64,000 nucleotides of DNA from Neocallimastix lanati (nom. inval.) (lineage: Eukaryota > Neocallimastigomycota > Neocallimastigomycetes > Neocallimastigales > Neocallimastigaceae), in assembly GCA_016946835.1 (NCBI GenBank), contig JACVTC010000099.1, forward strand, positions 522,501 through 586,500, read 5' to 3'. Position numbers and translations under genes: made by a program. Below the pieces are notes generated by a model, which had not been told where the DNA came from, ran no database searches, and saw nothing but the letters and a program-made list of their open reading frames with translations. Below, one piece after another: positions 38,841 to 50,748 of this stretch (the first letter of the stretch is position 1; every line of letters begins with the position of its first letter).

Positions 38841-39867
38841 ACTTAAATTAGAAAATTTTCTAATTTAATATTTCTCCACTAGAAATATTATATTTTATAT
38901 TTGATTAAAAAAAAAATAATAATAAATAAATAACTTATTATATAAAATATTTATTGTTTGAGGGATTAAATATATTTCTAATATTTATATTTTTTGCTTA
39001 ACTTTTTTGTAAATAACAAATGAATAGATATAAAAAGAAAAAAAAAAAGGAAAACAGCTTTATTAAGCTTACACTACTTATTAGAAAATGAAAATTTAAT
39101 TAGAAAATTTTTCTTTATTTAATAGTAGAAATAAGTATATAAATTAAAATAGATGGTATTTAAACGCTATTTTAATTTGTATATTTATAAAATCTCTATT
39201 TTAAAATTTTATAAATATAAATTTTTTTAATTTTATTTTTTTGATATATTATTATGCTTTTTATTTTTTATTTATATTGATTTTTCTATTTGGTATACTA
39301 TTATTTTTAAAATTTTTATATATAATTTATTAATAATGAATGCTATAAAATCAGAAATACTTATATAAATCATTTGAATTTCATAACACATAAAAAATAC
39401 ATAAATATATAAACATTTGTAATTTATAACACATAAAAAATAAAAACGTGATATAATTAAATTTATACAAAAGTAGTAAAACTAATTATAAATAAAATAA
39501 TATTTATAATAAAGTTTTCTTCGAATTTTCTAAATGTTTATTATTGTTATTTTAATTAATTAATTATTTATTTATTTATTTATCTACTTATTTTTTTATT
39601 TATTTATCTACTTAATTTTTATTTATTCATTAATACAATATTAGGATTTTTATCCAATAAAAAAAAAATTTAATTTATTTATGGAATGTAATAACCCGAA
39701 AATATATAATTAATTAATTTAACATAGGATAATATAAATACCTTTTTTTATTTTTTTTTATTTTTTTTTATATTATTATTATCATTATCATTATTATAAT
39801 AATTATTATTATTTAAAATTTAATTAAAATAAAAATTATTAAAATTAAAATAAAAATTTAAAATAGA

Positions 39868-40011
<144 letters not shown>

Positions 40012-40153
40012 GTCCAAATTAAAATAAAATTAAATAATTTAAAGAGAAGTAATTTAAATAAAAAATATTAAAAAACACAAAATAAAATATTCATAATTAA
40101 AATATATATATTTTTTTTTAAAAAATATTTATATTTTGCAAAAACATTCAAAA

Positions 40154-40945
40154 ATGAAATTTTATGAATTTGGCGATAAAAAAAATCCTGAAATTCTATT
40201 ACTTCCAGGTACAAGTTGTCATTGGAAAATTAATTATGAGAAACATATAGAATTATTAAAGGAAAAATTTTACGTTATTGCTGTAAGTTATGATGGTTTT
40301 GACGAAACGGAAGATACAATATTTCCAGATATGATAACGGAAACTGAAAAGATAGAATTATATATTACAGAAAATTTTAACAAAAAAATATTTTCAGCCT
40401 ATGGTTGTTCATTGGGCGGTTCATTTGTTAGTTTATTAGTTAGTAGGAAAAATATTCATATTACACATGCTATAATTGGAAGTTCAGATATGGACCAAGC
40501 TAATAAGCCAGTTGCAAAAATAGAGACTTTTATAGTTAGTAAAATATTTTCACCCATAGTTATCGAAGGAAGAATTCCAAAATTTTTCCAAAAACGTCTT
40601 GATAAAAAAACACCAGAAGAAAAAAAATATATGGAAAATTTATTAAATGGTTTTACAGGAAATGGTAAAGGTTTACCATTTGTTAAAAAAGAAAGTATTT
40701 CAAATCAATTTTATTCTGACCTTATCACTCCAGTTGGTGAAGGCATAAATGTAGAAGGAACTACTATTCATGTATTCTATGCTACTAAAATGGGTGAAAA
40801 ATATGAAAAAAGATATTATAAACATTTTGCTAATCCAGATATTGTAAGACATGATTATCAACATGAAGAATTATTTTTCAGTTATCCTGAAAAATGGTAT
40901 CATGAGGTATTACGTGTATGTAATTTATCTAATGAAAATAAATGA
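40154..40945 (+). CDS. Alpha/beta hydrolase family protein, bacterial-like
   Basis: 263-residue cytosolic protein without signal peptide, intronless. It opens MKFYEFGDKKNPEILLLPGT, where LLLPGTSCHW supplies the oxyanion-hole strand-turn. The nucleophile elbow is YGCSLGGS, with Ser as the likely catalytic residue, and a late His (HDYQHEELF or nearby) could complete the triad. The frame extends upstream to a TTG, but the first ATG (40154-40156) begins right at the conserved start and follows an A-rich leader, so I take it as the true start. Overall it resembles small Firmicutes hydrolases annotated only as alpha/beta hydrolase, which suggests acquisition from rumen bacteria. Substrate unknown. 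Confidence 0.82.
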   Translation: MKFYEFGDKKNPEILLLPGTSCHWKINYEKHIELLKEKFYVIAVSYDGFDETEDTIFPDMITETEKIELYITENFNKKIFSAYGCSLGGSFVSLLVSRKNIHITHAIIGSSDMDQANKPVAKIETFIVSKIFSPIVIEGRIPKFFQKRLDKKTPEEKKYMENLLNGFTGNGKGLPFVKKESISNQFYSDLITPVGEGINVEGTTIHVFYATKMGEKYEKRYYKHFANPDIVRHDYQHEELFFSYPEKWYHEVLRVCNLSNENK

Positions 40946-41575
40946 AGATAATTAATGGGATTAAAAAAAAAAAAAAAAATAAAATAAAAATGAAATTCAA
41001 TTTTTTAAAAATGATAATTTTTAATTATTTTTATAAGTCATTATAATAATGATTTGTAATTCATATTTAATAATTATTTTTAAAAAATTGAAATAATGAT
41101 TAATACAAATTAATATATAATAAATATATAATAAATAAATATAAAATATTTAAAATATGTATATATACCATCAGATTCTTTAAAATATTTATATTACTAT
41201 TATTAAATTAAATTTAGATTTGAAATTATAAATTATTATACATATTATAAAAGAAATATTTACTATTAATAATTGAGAATCTTTAATCAGTTACATATAG
41301 TAATATAAATAACTAAATATTTAAATACTGTAAAACCATAAAAATTTATTAGTTTTCATATTTAATTTACATCAATTATTAAACAAAAATACTATTTATT
41401 TTATAATATCTAAAATATAATAATATTATACTAATTTTGTGTTATATCTTTAATTATATATGCATTAGATAGTATAAATTATTTGAATACCTACATCAAT
41501 AACATTAAAAACATATCTTTTTATGAGTAATATTTAAAATGAAATAAAAATATTAATAATTGAATTTTTTCCAAA

Positions 41576-41617
<42 letters not shown>

Positions 41618-42792
41618 TAGCTCTTATCTAATTATTATATTATCATTACTATATTTTATTATTTCTAATTTACTTTTTAATTTATATATTATTATGGTAT
41701 AATTATTAATTAATTTTTTTGTTTTTTTGTTTGTTTGTTTGGGTACAGTCTATTAAAATTTAATAACAAATTTTATTAAAATTTGATAAAAAATTTATCA
41801 TTAGATAATTAGTAATGCATAAATATACCAACATTTCTTTTTTTTTTTTTTTACTAAATATTAATTTTTGACATCTCTAAAAATTGAAAAGCTTAATTAA
41901 AAACACAAATATTTTTTTTTTCTCTTAGATATACCTATTTAATATACCAAAACTTTTTTCTTTTTTTTTCTTTTTTTCTTTTTTTTTTTTTTTTTATTCA
42001 GTAATTAATATATCATATTAATATCCCCAATGGTTACTAATTTTAAAAATTAAAATTATTTAAATAATTTAAAGTAATAAATTCTCTATTTTACATTACA
42101 TTATATTTTTATAATTATTTATTATTATTTTTTTTTTTTAAATTATTTTATTTTATCTATAATATCAAACTTATCTGTTACGCTAAAAATAACATTATTT
42201 TTTTTATCATATAAAAGTTTAAAAATTAATAATTTAAAAAAAAAAAAAATAAAAGATATAATTTTCTTTTTTAATTAATATAGTTATTAAAAATTTAATT
42301 TTTTAATAATAAGCAATATATAAATCTAAATTAACATAAATATATATGATAAATTCATAATTTAATATATATTAATAATATCTATTAGTTTATATTATTA
42401 AATCTACCTGCCGTTATTAATTATTTTCTTTAAATATATAAAATTTTAATTAACAAATTTAATTTTAGTTTTATTCCATTTCAATAATGTATCATTCAGA
42501 ATTAATCCAGTAATATTTAAATTTTAAATTAAATTCTTGGTTTTTATTAGTATTATTATTATTGTTGGAAATAAAGTATTTAAGGTTTATTATTTTAATA
42601 TATTTTATTTTATTATACAAAGATTTAATAATACATGAATTTTTACTTTATTCATATTAATATGATATGTAGCGTATTTTTATCACGTGGCTTTTATATA
42701 ATCAAGCCACATTTGTAAATATGGCGTTTGTTGTAACCATTGATTTCATTTATTCCTTTTATCTTTTGTAGTTTGTTTTAATTATGCTTTCA

Positions 42793-42837
<45 letters not shown>

Positions 42838-44010
42838 TTTTTTTTATTTATGTAATATTACAATATGTAATGAATATTACATAAAATAGAATGTTATGGT
42901 TTAACAAAATATAACCAATAATATCTATTGAATAATTAATATTACAATATATAATGTATCATTATAAAGTAGAAATAAAAAATTAGTTACTCATATTCGT
43001 AAATGTTTAAGATACTACTAAAGCTTTATCATAAATTTTATAAAAACTATATATATATGTACAAGAAAAACTTTAATGAATTTTTTAATGAAATATTTAT
43101 ATTAGCCTTTATTAAGATAATTTCTTTTATTTATTCTTTTCATTTATTCTTTGATTAATAAATTTAATATTCTTTTAAGAATAATAAAATAAAAAAAAAT
43201 TAGAAAAATAATAAAATAAAATAAAATAATAATGAAATTGTAAATTATATAAAATAGAATTTTTACCAAATAATTGATTTCCATTTAACCAATCATTTTT
43301 ATAATATTTCAAATATGAAGTGTTAGTTAATAAATAAAGAATAAAAAATAAAAAAAAAAAAAAAAAAAAAATACTTAATGAATAAATAAAATTAGAATTA
43401 TAATTAGTTGGGTCTGAATTAAAAAATTAATATTATTTATAATTAATATTACATTAATATATAATCACAATATATTAATTAAAATAATAATTAATTAATT
43501 AAACTTTTGATATAAAGAATAATAAAATATAAATTAAAATTTTATTTAATATATGAACTTAAATTATAATAAAAGGAAATTGGAAGCAATATAAATAAAA
43601 AAAATTGTACTAAAATTATTGAAATTCAAAATTTTCATAGATTAGAATTATTAAAGTTTTATTTTGTATATAATCTTTATATATATTTTTGTAAATAATG
43701 TCTGAAGTTTTTCTAAAAGTAGTAAATTAATAAACTAGTATAAAGAATAAATATTAAAAAATCAAATAACTATTATTTAAAATTATTATACTTTATAAAT
43801 TAAAATATATAATTATTTATATTTAGTTTTTTTTTTTTTTTTTTCAAAGTTAATATAATTATATATAATATATAATATATATCTATTTTGACAAGAAAAT
43901 AATACAATTTTTAAACATAAAGTTATCATTGAAATTTATAACTATAAATAATTATTGGTGTCATATTTTGTTTTGTTTTAAAAATTAATTTATGAATTAA
44001 AATTTCGAAA
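40946..44010. other. AT-rich intergenic DNA between hydrolase and CotH gene 1
   Basis: Contains (ATT)n arrays near 41576-41618 and 42797-42837, homopolymer tracts, and a small hairpin at 42687-42710 whose arms (GTGGCTT/AAGCCAC) and neighbouring GGCGT resemble MULE-terminal words. No gene seen. Confidence 0.6.
42687..42710. repeat. Short hairpin with MULE-end vocabulary
   Basis: GTGGCTT (42687-42693) and AAGCCAC (42704-42710) are perfect inverted arms around a 10-base loop. Flanking words (CAC before, ACATTTGTAAATATGGCG after) echo the GCCACATTGT motif of the MULE and MITE ends. Confidence 0.55.
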
Positions 44011-46329
44011 ATGTTGTTTTTTAAAAATAAAATCATTAGCGGTTTAATTTTGACTGCAATAACTATCATGAATATTAAAGCAGCTGATACTGATGTCAAA
44101 ACCGCTAATTCTATTAAAGATGATTTTTTAGAAGATACAAATAGAGCAAAATTATTCAAAAAAACTGATTTTAATGTACCAGATATTTATATTAAATTAT
44201 CTGAAGAAGATTTAAAAGCCTTAGTTGATTCAGCTAGTGCTGGTGGTTTTGGTGGACCAGGAGGACCAGGAAGACCAGGAAGACGTGGTAATTCAACAGA
44301 AGGTGATTTCCCTCCACCACCAGGAGGAGGTTTTGGTGGACCAGGAAGACGTGGTAATTCAACAGAGGGTGATTTCCCACCACCACCACCAGGAGGAGGC
44401 TTTGGTGGACCAGGTGGACCAGGTGGACGTGGAAATTCAACAGAAGGTGATTTCCCACCACCACCACCACCTGGAAATTTCAGTATGGGTCCTGGTTTCC
44501 CATTCCCAGGTCAAGAAGAGGACGAATTTAAGGTTGAAGATGCTTCTCTTGAATTTGTTCTTGATGGTGAAAAAACAACCGTTGATTCTATTACTATATC
44601 AGTAGGTGGTCAATTTTCTAAGAATTCACCAAAATTAGGTTACAATATTAAATGTAATAGTGGTAATTTATTTGGAAGAAAAGTATTCCGTCTTCGTTCG
44701 AATGTTGATGATTTAACTTTAATGCGTGCTAAACTTTCATGTGATGTTTTAAATCGTTTAGGTTTACCATCTGTTTCTGCTAACTATGCACGTCTTTTCT
44801 TTAATGGTGAATTCATGGGATTCTACGTTCTTCTTGATGCTTATAAGACGTCCTGGATTAAAAAGGTATATGAAGATGAAGAAGTTACTGATCTTTATCA
44901 ATGTAAACAAATGAATTCCGATTTTTCAGAAAATAATGTTCGTTTATGTGTTAATGCTAATAATGATTACACTAATAGTACAGAATCATTAGAAGAATTT
45001 ATTACTTCCATCAATTCTGCCAAGTCTCGTAAAGATGTTGAAGATTTTATGAATGTTGATGTCTTCGTTAAAGTTTGGATTTATGAATGGCTTCTTGGTT
45101 CATGGGATCATACCTTAGTAAATGGTAAAAACTATTTCTTATATAAACAAGTTACCGGTAAATGGGATCTTTTCATTTATGATTTTGATTCTATGTTTGG
45201 TCAAAATTTAAGAATGTTTATGAGAAATTCTGATAATCCAGCTACCGTTCCATTTGATGGATGGTACAAAAACCGTTATATTGTTGATGTCTTAGCTAAA
45301 AATGATAATTCTACTTTTACAAAGAATCTTCAAGAGATTGTAGATAAAGCCTTTAATCCAGATGTTATATTCCCACATATTGATGCTATTAAGTCATGGA
45401 TTACTCCATACATCAAAGAAGATCGTACACCAGTTAATGGTACTTTACCAGGATATATTAATGATAAGGCTAGAGGAGGTTTTGGAGGTCCTGGAGGTCC
45501 TGATTCTAATAATGGTCATACCTTTGAAGAATTTGACCAAAATGTTGAATACACTACGCTTGGTTCAGGAATAGGTATTAAGAAATGGATTCAAGATCGT
45601 TATGATTATGTTTGTAAAAATTATAAAATCAAATGTCATTCTACCACTAAAACTAATTCTACTACCACTGAAGTTAATCCGGAAACTTCTGTTAATAGTA
45701 CTGTTGATGTTTCCACTGCTACTATTGATGATACTGAAGAAACCGATGTTCCAACTACTATTTACCCTGATACATCAGAGGAGACCACTACAGAGTATGA
45801 AGTTACCACAACAAAAGCTAATGCTACTACTTCTGTAGCAACTACTTCTCCTGCTACCCCAACCATTACTGAAACCCCATCTAAAGATGAAGATGAAAAC
45901 AAAGACAATGAGGATAGTACTTGTTGGTCAAAATCTCAAGGCTATTCATGTTGTAAAACATGTAATGTCTATTATGTTGATAAATCTGGTTCATGGGGTG
46001 TTGAAAATGGTAAATGGTGTGGAATTAAGTCAGATGTATGTAAAATTAAGGTTGATCGTAATTGCTGGTCAAGTGGCTATGGTTATTCCTGTTGTAAAAC
46101 ATGTAAGATTTACTATACAGATGATATCGGTGAATGGGGTATTGAAAATGGACAATGGTGTGGTATTGTTGATAGTAGATGTGGTATTAATGATGATGAT
46201 AACGGTGTAATCAATGGATGGAATTGGAATAAAAAGCATAATTCAGCTACCCAAGGACGTAATACAAACAAATGGAATAATAAAAATAATCATGGTAATT
46301 GGGGATGGGGATGGGGATGGAGATGGTAA
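44011..46329 (+). CDS. CotH kinase-like protein with two fungal dockerins
   Basis: 772-residue secreted protein, intronless. Signal peptide about 1-25 (ends NIKAAD). A Gly/Pro-rich disordered stretch (78-167) contains three copies of a unit with RGNSTEGDFPPPP. The CotH domain (about 175-535) carries the family's acidic residues in LGSWDHTLVNGKNYFLYKQ (Asp366) and IYDFDSMFG (Asp391, Asp393), which fit an active CotH-type atypical kinase. A Thr/Ser/Glu linker (544-636), probably O-glycosylated, is followed by two six-Cys fungal dockerins of the CBM10 type: CWSKSQGYSCCKTC... (638-677) and CWSSGYGYSCCKTC... (685-724), each ending in a WCGI motif. A Trp/Asn-rich tail ends WGWGWGWRW. Dockerins should attach it to scaffoldins of the fungal cellulosome. 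CotH proteins are known among dockerin-bearing proteins of this phylum; what this one phosphorylates is unknown. Confidence 0.93.
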   Translation: MLFFKNKIISGLILTAITIMNIKAADTDVKTANSIKDDFLEDTNRAKLFKKTDFNVPDIYIKLSEEDLKALVDSASAGGFGGPGGPGRPGRRGNSTEGDFPPPPGGGFGGPGRRGNSTEGDFPPPPPGGGFGGPGGPGGRGNSTEGDFPPPPPPGNFSMGPGFPFPGQEEDEFKVEDASLEFVLDGEKTTVDSITISVGGQFSKNSPKLGYNIKCNSGNLFGRKVFRLRSNVDDLTLMRAKLSCDVLNRLGLPSVSANYARLFFNGEFMGFYVLLDAYKTSWIKKVYEDEEVTDLYQCKQMNSDFSENNVRLCVNANNDYTNSTESLEEFITSINSAKSRKDVEDFMNVDVFVKVWIYEWLLGSWDHTLVNGKNYFLYKQVTGKWDLFIYDFDSMFGQNLRMFMRNSDNPATVPFDGWYKNRYIVDVLAKNDNSTFTKNLQEIVDKAFNPDVIFPHIDAIKSWITPYIKEDRTPVNGTLPGYINDKARGGFGGPGGPDSNNGHTFEEFDQNVEYTTLGSGIGIKKWIQDRYDYVCKNYKIKCHSTTKTNSTTTEVNPETSVNSTVDVSTATIDDTEETDVPTTIYPDTSEETTTEYEVTTTKANATTSVATTSPATPTITETPSKDEDENKDNEDSTCWSKSQGYSCCKTCNVYYVDKSGSWGVENGKWCGIKSDVCKIKVDRNCWSSGYGYSCCKTCKIYYTDDIGEWGIENGQWCGIVDSRCGINDDDNGVINGWNWNKKHNSATQGRNTNKWNNKNNHGNWGWGWGWRW

Positions 46330-47410
46330 ACATCTTATCCAGTTGAATAGGTTGAAAAAATTGATAATAAAAATTTTTATGAATTAAAACACATTTTATT
46401 TATTAATTAAAATCACAATTTATTTATGAATTAAAATCACAGTTTATTTTTTTTTATTTTTTAAATATTTAGAAATACATTTTATAATATAAAATCTTTC
46501 AATTTATAATATAAATACATTCCATTAAATACTTTTTTTTTTATTTAGTTTTAATTTGAAGTAATTAAATTAATATATATATAGAATATAGAATAGTTAT
46601 TTGAAACTGTATAATTAATAAAATTTTGTAAATAAAAATTAAAAATAAAATAAAAATCCATTAATTTATAAATATATTTTTAGTCATATCTTCAGATTAT
46701 ATAATAATTATTTTTGCATTTAATTATATACCTAAAATCTATACATAATTAATTATTTAATTATTAAAAAAATAATAAAAATAATAATCATAATAGTAAT
46801 AATAATAAATAACAAAAAGTTAATACATACATTGAATTAATTTCATTGACCATAAATAATTAATAAATCCTAAATTAAATTAAATATATATACAGAATTA
46901 ACTATGTTTAAATAATGACTTCATATATTAAAAATATATAATATATATTATTATATATTTGTTTTCATTGGTTAACTACTATAATTAATCAATTTAGTAA
47001 TTAAGAATTAACTATGTTTAAATGATTTTATAAATTAAAATATATAATATTATATTTATTATAAATTATAATAAAATTAAATATTTTCAGTGATTTACAA
47101 CTATAATTAATCAATTTTGTAATTGCAATTTTTGAAGTCATTTAATCTATTATAGTTAATAGATTTTTCTATAAATATTAAATTAAAAAAAAAATTTTTT
47201 TTTTCTAAATAAAATTATCAAAGCCAAAAACAAGCAATAAAATAAAAAAGGTCGAAATGATAATATATATATATTAAATAGTTAATTTCTTAATAAAATT
47301 TAAAACGTAAAAATGTTTTGATACTAATGTATTTATACATTAGTATTTAAACATTTATTTTTTTTAACTGGTTACATTTATAAAAATATTTTTTGTATCT
47401 CTAAAGAAAA

Positions 47411-47455
<45 letters not shown>

Positions 47456-47715
47456 TAACAATAATAATAATAATAATATAATAATAATAATAATAATAAG
47501 TAAAAAAGATCAATGCTTTATTATTATTTTTCATGCTTGCATAACATTTAATTATTAATTATAAGTCCTTAATTTTTATATTTTTGCTTAGTGTTTTATA
47601 CATTACTTTTATTAGTATCAAAAAAAAAAAAAAAAAAATAAAATAAAATAAAAAAATAAAATAAAAAATATAATTTATTGTGAGATGATTTCAGTGATAC
47701 AAATGTTTTATATAT

Positions 47716-47749
<34 letters not shown>

Positions 47750-47919
47750 TTTTTTTTTTTTAAATTAATGAATTTATCAACATCTATAATAAATAATTTC
47801 CCATTTATTATCATATTTGATTAGAATATTTTTCATATAACAATAGATATAGAAATAAATTAATAATAATGACAATCTCCAGTAATTTAATAGTTTCAAT
47901 CTTTTGAAGTTTTCATAGT
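46330..47919. other. AT-rich intergenic DNA downstream of CotH gene 1
   Basis: Holds (AAT)n arrays (about 47416-47500), long A and T tracts around 47620-47760, and a short local repeat in which GAATTAACTATGTTTAAAT appears twice (about 46896 and 47006). No gene seen. Confidence 0.6.
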
Positions 47920-48290
47920 TGATGTCAAGAATAATTTTCTTTGATAATATTAATAGTGCTTATCCTCTTATATTAATATGAAAACTAATATTAATGCTAT
48001 CAACTTTAATGGTGGTGATGTCCCACCACTACCACCTTCATCAGGTGAAGAATTAGCTAATAGTAATGAAGGTGGTCCGGATGAGGCAGTATTAGAAGAT
48101 TTAACTTAATTATTAATCCTGATATTAAAGAAAAAAATTTTTTTTTGTTTTAAATTAAAGATGCTTATTCATTTTTACTGGTGAAACTTGAGAGATTTTT
48201 TTCCTTTCTTTTTCTAATGATAGCAATCATTTTAATAACAAACCAAAAGTTCGTTTCAATTAGAAATGAAATGCTATAACTCAAAGTCAA
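47920..48290 (+). pseudogene. CotH pseudogene remnant (N-terminal part)
   Basis: Nucleotide similarity to the start of CotH gene 2 (50749 onward): AATAATTTTCTTTGATAAT equals the NFFDN codons, then AATATTAATGCTATCAAC, GGTGGTGATGTCCCACCAC (the Gly-Pro stretch), ATTATTAATCCTGATA, AAAGATGCTTATTC, GGTGAAACT and CGTTTCAAT, all in the same order. Stops and frameshifts break every frame. The kinase core is absent. It is a decayed duplicate of the neighbouring CotH gene. Confidence 0.85.
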
Positions 48291-49317
48291 GTTTGTTCTA
48301 TTAATAATTAAAATAAAAATTTAAATAATACTAATAATGTTAAATTATTTAAAAGAATATTCTATTTTTATACTTTTTTTTTTAATAAACCATTCCATTG
48401 AATACTTTTTTCGTAAAAATATTCTTATAATGATTTTTTAATATAATATTAAATAAAATTAGATTAATGATATTTAAGAATTTGTTCTTTTTTTTTTTTT
48501 TTTTTTTTAAATTAAAAAAATATATTATTATAATCAAAAGTAAATTATAAAAATATTATTTTAATAAAATGGATTTAATACAGATATACATCAAATATCA
48601 ATTAATCATTTTATATATCAAACATATAATATATATATATATATAATTTTAGATAAAAAAAAATATCAAATATCAATTAAATTGATTGAATATAAATATT
48701 TATTTTGTATGTATTAATTTTTATATTTTCCTATATAATTTATTAATATATAATGCTTCTAAACTATTTTATTAATATAATATAAAAGAGTATGAAAAAT
48801 TAAATAATAAACATATTAGATTTAATTTAATAATTAATATATTAAGTATGTTTAAATTATTTCATAACAAAATACAAAGTGCATGGAAATTTAAATAACA
48901 ACATATTAGATTTAATAAAATGGTTAATATATTAAAAAACATAATAAATAATGTAACATATAGTAACTAAAAAGTAAATAATAATGATAACTACTAACAA
49001 GTCAATATAAAATATAAAATTATTAATACGTATTGACAAATACAAATGAATTTTTTTAATATTTAATTGAATATGTATTGTATCTCATAAAATGTTATTG
49101 TTGATTTATTAAAAAAAATTTTTAATTTATGGATTACATAAATTTTAAATATATTTTAACATGTATATGTAGATATGTATAAAAATAACAGAAATAAAAA
49201 AATTTTATTATTTATATGTAATAAAATTTTTATTATTATATATGTTAAAAGACTCTAATAATAGAAGTTAACGCCACATTAACCTAAAAAAGTCAATAAA
49301 TCAATAATAAAAAAAAA

Positions 49318-50198
49318 AAATTACACATGTTGTATTTATTCATTTAAAAATATGACATGTAACCAAATTTAATAAAAAAAAAACAAGAAATTAACACAAA
49401 TTTAATATAAATATTAAAATTTTAATTATAATAAAAAATTTTTTGATAAAAATTTTTTATTTTTATTATATATATAAAATAAAACAAAACAAAACTATAT
49501 CAAAAAAATAAAAAATAAAAAAAAAAAAAAAGCACTAATAATGAAAAACTTTATGATTTTAATAATTATAAAGTTGTTTGTTTATTTAGTGATACTTATC
49601 ACTGAAATTTCAAAATCTATAGATACATTTTAAATTCATATTTATTAATATAAGAGTGATATTATTAAATATTTTTAATTTTCTATAGTTTATTTATTAT
49701 TATTATTTTTATTATTTTTATTTTTTTTATTATTATTAAATTGTAGGTATAAATATTTTTTATTATATATGATTTATATATTTAAAAACAAATAATTGAA
49801 AACTTTAAGAGTTATTTTATATATATATAAATTACATTATTAATATAATTAAAATGATATTTATTTTTATAACAAAATAGGAAATGGTAAAATAGAAAAA
49901 GAAAAAAAGAAAAAAATGTAATACTTTATAAAAAGCAATTTAATAAAAAAATTTTTTTTAAATACATTTGGATAAATGATAATATATAAATAAAATTATG
50001 AAGATATAAATAAAATTATGAAGAACTAAAATTAAAAATATAAATAAATTCAAAAAAAAAAAAATTACGCATGTTATATTTATTCATTTAAAATATGAAA
50101 CCAAATTTAATAATAAAAAAAAAAAAAAAATTAACACAAATTTAATATAAATATTTTTTAATTATAATTAAAAACTTTGATAAGTTTATTTATTTATT

Positions 50199-50251
<53 letters not shown>

Positions 50252-50530
50252 ATTGTTGGTATAAATATTTTTTGACATATATGATTTTTTGTATTTAAAA
50301 ACAATTGTAAACTTTAATTATATTAATAATGTAATTTATATATATATATATATATATTATAACAAAATAGGAAAAAGAAAAATAGAAAAATAGAAAAAGA
50401 AAATTTTTAATACTATATAAAGCAATTTAATATAAAATTCTTTTTTAAATATATATGAATAATTGATAATTACGAATAAAATAAAGAAATATAAATAAAT
50501 TTAAAAAGAACTAAAAATTAAAACTATAAA
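49318..50530. repeat. Duplicated ~0.5-0.7 kb upstream block (two copies)
   Basis: Copy 1 at about 49318-50035 and copy 2 at about 50064-50530 contain the same sequence landmarks in the same order with indels; copy 2 lies immediately before CotH gene 2. This looks like tandem duplication of a promoter-proximal region. Confidence 0.75.
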
Positions 50531-50539
50531 TAAAAAAAA

Positions 50540-50690
50540 AATAAAAATTCATAATAAAAAAAATCATAATAAAAAAAATCATAATAAAAAAAATCATAAT
50601 AAAAAAAAACATAATAAAAAAAATTAATAATAAAAAAATTAATAATAAAAAAAATTAATAATAAAAAAAATTAATAATAAAAGAATAAAA
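50540..50690. repeat. AATCATAATAAAAAA-type 16-mer array
   Basis: AATCATAATAAAAAA repeats with slight length variation, changing to AATTAATAATAAAAA in the second half; about nine units ending some 60 bp before the ATG of CotH gene 2. Confidence 0.85.
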
Positions 50691-50748
50691 TAAAATAATA
50701 TAATAATAAAATAAAATAAAAATTAAAAGAAAAAAATAAATAATAGCA

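Larger units (their letters stand above)
48291..50748. other. Upstream region of CotH gene 2 with a duplicated block
   Basis: Two related blocks, 49318-50035 and 50064-50530, share the ordered words ATGTTRTATTTATTCATTTA, AACACAAATTTAATATAAAT, AAATTGTWGGTATAAATATT, TAACAAAATAGGAAA and AAAGCAATTTAATA. They are followed by a short tandem array (50540-50690). No gene is seen. The promoter of CotH gene 2 must lie in the second block. Confidence 0.65.

Noticed and set aside
44225-44605. 126-codon frame within the CotH Gly/Pro region
   Set aside because: Out-of-frame reading of the Gly/Pro repeats.
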